Assembly: GCA_036393335.1 (NCBI GenBank)
Contig: DASWHD010000206.1
Span: 1 to 6,545, forward strand
Direction: 5' to 3'
Length of the DNA stretch: 6,545 nucleotides
DNA from: DASWHD01 sp036393335
GTDB lineage: Bacteria; CG2-30-53-67; CG2-30-70-394
A model generated the notes under the pieces. That model did not search any database. It was not told the origin of the DNA and worked only from the letters and a program-made list of their open reading frames with translations. The translations under genes and the position numbers were made by a program. Every line of letters begins with the position of its first letter. Position 1 is the first letter of the stretch. Below, piece after piece: positions 5,239 through 6,545 of the stretch.

Positions 5239-6545
5239 ATGAGTAGCCCAGAGAACACCGACACTAAACGGTCGCTGGACTTCATCCGCCAGATCGTCGC
5301 CGACGATGTGGCGGCGGGGGTCTATGGCGGGCGGGTCCACACGCGGTTTCCGCCGGAGCCCAACGGCTTCCTGCACATCGGTCACGCCAAGTCGATCTGC
5401 CTCAACTTCGGCATCGCCGCCGACTACCCCCACGGCCTCACCAACCTGCGCATGGACGACACCAACCCCACCAAGGAGGAGGCGCGCTACACGGCGGCGA
5501 TCCAGGAGGACGTGCGCTGGCTCGGCTTCGACTGGGGCGATCGCCTCTACTACGCCTCGGACTACTACGAGCAGCTCTACCAGTACGCCATCCGGCTCAT
5601 CGAGCAAGGCGATGCCTTCGTCTGCGACCTCTCGGGCGACGAGATCCGCGCGACCCGCGGCACCCTCACCGAGCCCGGCCGCGAAAGCCCGTACCGCGAC
5701 CGGCCGGTGGCCGAAAACCTCGACCTCTTCCGGCGCATGCGCGCCGGCGAGTTCCCCACCGGATCACGCACCCTGCGGGCGAAGATCGACATGGCCGCGG
5801 GCAACGTCAACCTGCGCGACCCGGTGCTCTACCGCATCCTCCACGCCCGCCACCACCGCACCGGCGATGCCTGGTGTATCTATCCGATGTACGACTTCGC
5901 CCACGGCCAGTCGGACTCCATCGAGGGAATCACCCACTCGGTGTGCACCTTGGAGTTCGAGGACCACCGGCCCCTCTACGACTGGTTCCTCGACCGCCTC
6001 GGCATCCACCACCCCAAGCAGATCGAGTTCGCCCGCCTCAACCTCACCCATACCCTGCTCAGCAAGCGCAAGCTCCTGCAGCTCGTCCAGGAGGGCCACG
6101 TCGCCGGCTGGGACGACCCGCGCATGCCGACCCTCGCCGGCCTGCGCCGGCGCGGCTACACGCCGGCGGCGATCCGTGACTTCTGCGAGCGCATCGGCGT
6201 AGGCAAAGTCGACTCCACGGTGGAGATCGCCCACCTGGAGCACTGCCTGCGCGAGGACCTCAACCTCCACGCCCCGCGCCGCGCCGCGGTGCTGCGCCCC
6301 CTGAAGGTGGTGATCGAGAACTACCCGGCCGGCGAGGTCGAGTGGCTGGAGGCGGCCAACCACCCGCAGGACCCGGCGGCCGGAACGCGCCCGGTGCCCT
6401 TCACCCGCGAGCTGTACATCGAGGCGAGCGACTTCCTGGAGGATCCGCCCAAGAAGTTCTTCCGCCTCGGCCCCGGCCGGGAGGTACGCCTGCGCTACGG
6501 CTACTACGTCACCTGCACCGGCGTGGTGAAGGACGCCACCGGCGC
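5239..6545 (+). CDS. glnS: Glutaminyl-tRNA synthetase, 5' part (cut by the window edge)
   Basis: The frame is open from the ATG at 5239 to the window end, giving 435 residues. E. coli GlnS has about 554, so roughly 120 C-terminal residues lie outside. The enzyme joins glutamine to tRNA-Gln. RFPPEPNGFLHIGHAKS (36-52) contains the HIGH motif (46-49), MDDTNP follows, and LLSKR (273-277) is the KMSKS motif. Y218, H222 and C236 correspond to Tyr211, His215 and Cys229 of the E. coli glutamine pocket. WDDPRMPT and GLRRRGYTPAAIR are also conserved. The visible C-terminal part is the start of the beta-barrel anticodon-binding domains. A GTG directly before the ATG is an alternative start; upstream Shine-Dalgarno sequence is poor (GGGA at 5225-5228, CGGG at 5233-5236). 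It follows gltX by 119 nt that include the palindrome, so co-transcription is plausible but not shown. Confidence 0.97.
   Translation, partial: MSSPENTDTKRSLDFIRQIVADDVAAGVYGGRVHTRFPPEPNGFLHIGHAKSICLNFGIAADYPHGLTNLRMDDTNPTKEEARYTAAIQEDVRWLGFDWGDRLYYASDYYEQLYQYAIRLIEQGDAFVCDLSGDEIRATRGTLTEPGRESPYRDRPVAENLDLFRRMRAGEFPTGSRTLRAKIDMAAGNVNLRDPVLYRILHARHHRTGDAWCIYPMYDFAHGQSDSIEGITHSVCTLEFEDHRPLYDWFLDRLGIHHPKQIEFARLNLTHTLLSKRKLLQLVQEGHVAGWDDPRMPTLAGLRRRGYTPAAIRDFCERIGVGKVDSTVEIAHLEHCLREDLNLHAPRRAAVLRPLKVVIENYPAGEVEWLEAANHPQDPAAGTRPVPFTRELYIEASDFLEDPPKKFFRLGPGREVRLRYGYYVTCTGVVKDATG

Noticed and set aside
5217..5246. Short leader ORF from the ATG at 5217 overlapping the glnS start
   Set aside because: It has only nine codons, no clear ribosome binding site and no run of Glu or Gln codons that would suggest attenuation.
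5306..6202. 298-codon plus-strand open frame within glnS
   Set aside because: It is out of frame with the clearly recognisable GlnS. Its product is low-complexity Ser/Thr/Arg/Ala, typical of a shifted frame.
5764..6363. 199-codon minus-strand open frame opposite glnS
   Set aside because: Antisense shadow of glnS with no independent support such as a ribosome binding site or known domain.

Overview
The window is high-GC bacterial DNA with dense coding and strong G/C preference at third codon positions. It holds the 3' end of one gene, five further genes or gene remnants, and the first roughly 80% of a last gene. The presence of glnS and a secreted protein with a Sec-type signal peptide fit a Gram-negative-like bacterium. 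The GltX protein has features I associate from memory with planctomycete-type enzymes: an Asp in the LRVDDTD motif and a long insert after KLSKR. The GlnS is of the standard E. coli-like kind. I cannot assign a phylum with confidence: a planctomycete or a high-GC proteobacterium would both be reasonable.

Left part (1-1215): a partial, unidentified plus-strand gene ends at 152. After 19 nt comes a gene for a small exported protein with one carboxypeptidase-regulatory-like beta-sandwich domain and a low-complexity tail (172-807). It runs tail-to-tail, with a 3-nt gap, into a minus-strand DUF2513-type gene (811-1215, GTG start).

Middle (1216-3547): a 112-nt divergent spacer separates the DUF2513 gene from a plus-strand SWIM zinc-finger protein with a helical-repeat C-terminal half (1328-3070). 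Its stop codon overlaps, as ATGA, the start of a 112-residue ORF that resembles only the N-lobe of an aminoglycoside-phosphotransferase-like kinase and is probably truncated. A 142-nt spacer with GC-rich inverted repeats leads to gltX.

Right part (3548-6545): gltX (glutamyl-tRNA synthetase, 523 aa) and glnS (glutaminyl-tRNA synthetase, cut by the window edge) lie in tandem on the plus strand. The 119-nt gap between them contains a long imperfect palindrome built partly from an 8-nt tandem repeat, which looks like a dispersed intergenic repeat element. The two synthetases are homologous class I enzymes that charge tRNA-Glu and tRNA-Gln, so their pairing makes functional sense: with a dedicated GlnRS, the GluRS need not mischarge tRNA-Gln. 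I found no tRNA, rRNA, CRISPR array, transposase or clear new multi-gene system. The best leads are the palindromic element between the synthetases, the GltX insert and pocket change, and the kinase remnant coupled to the SWIM gene.
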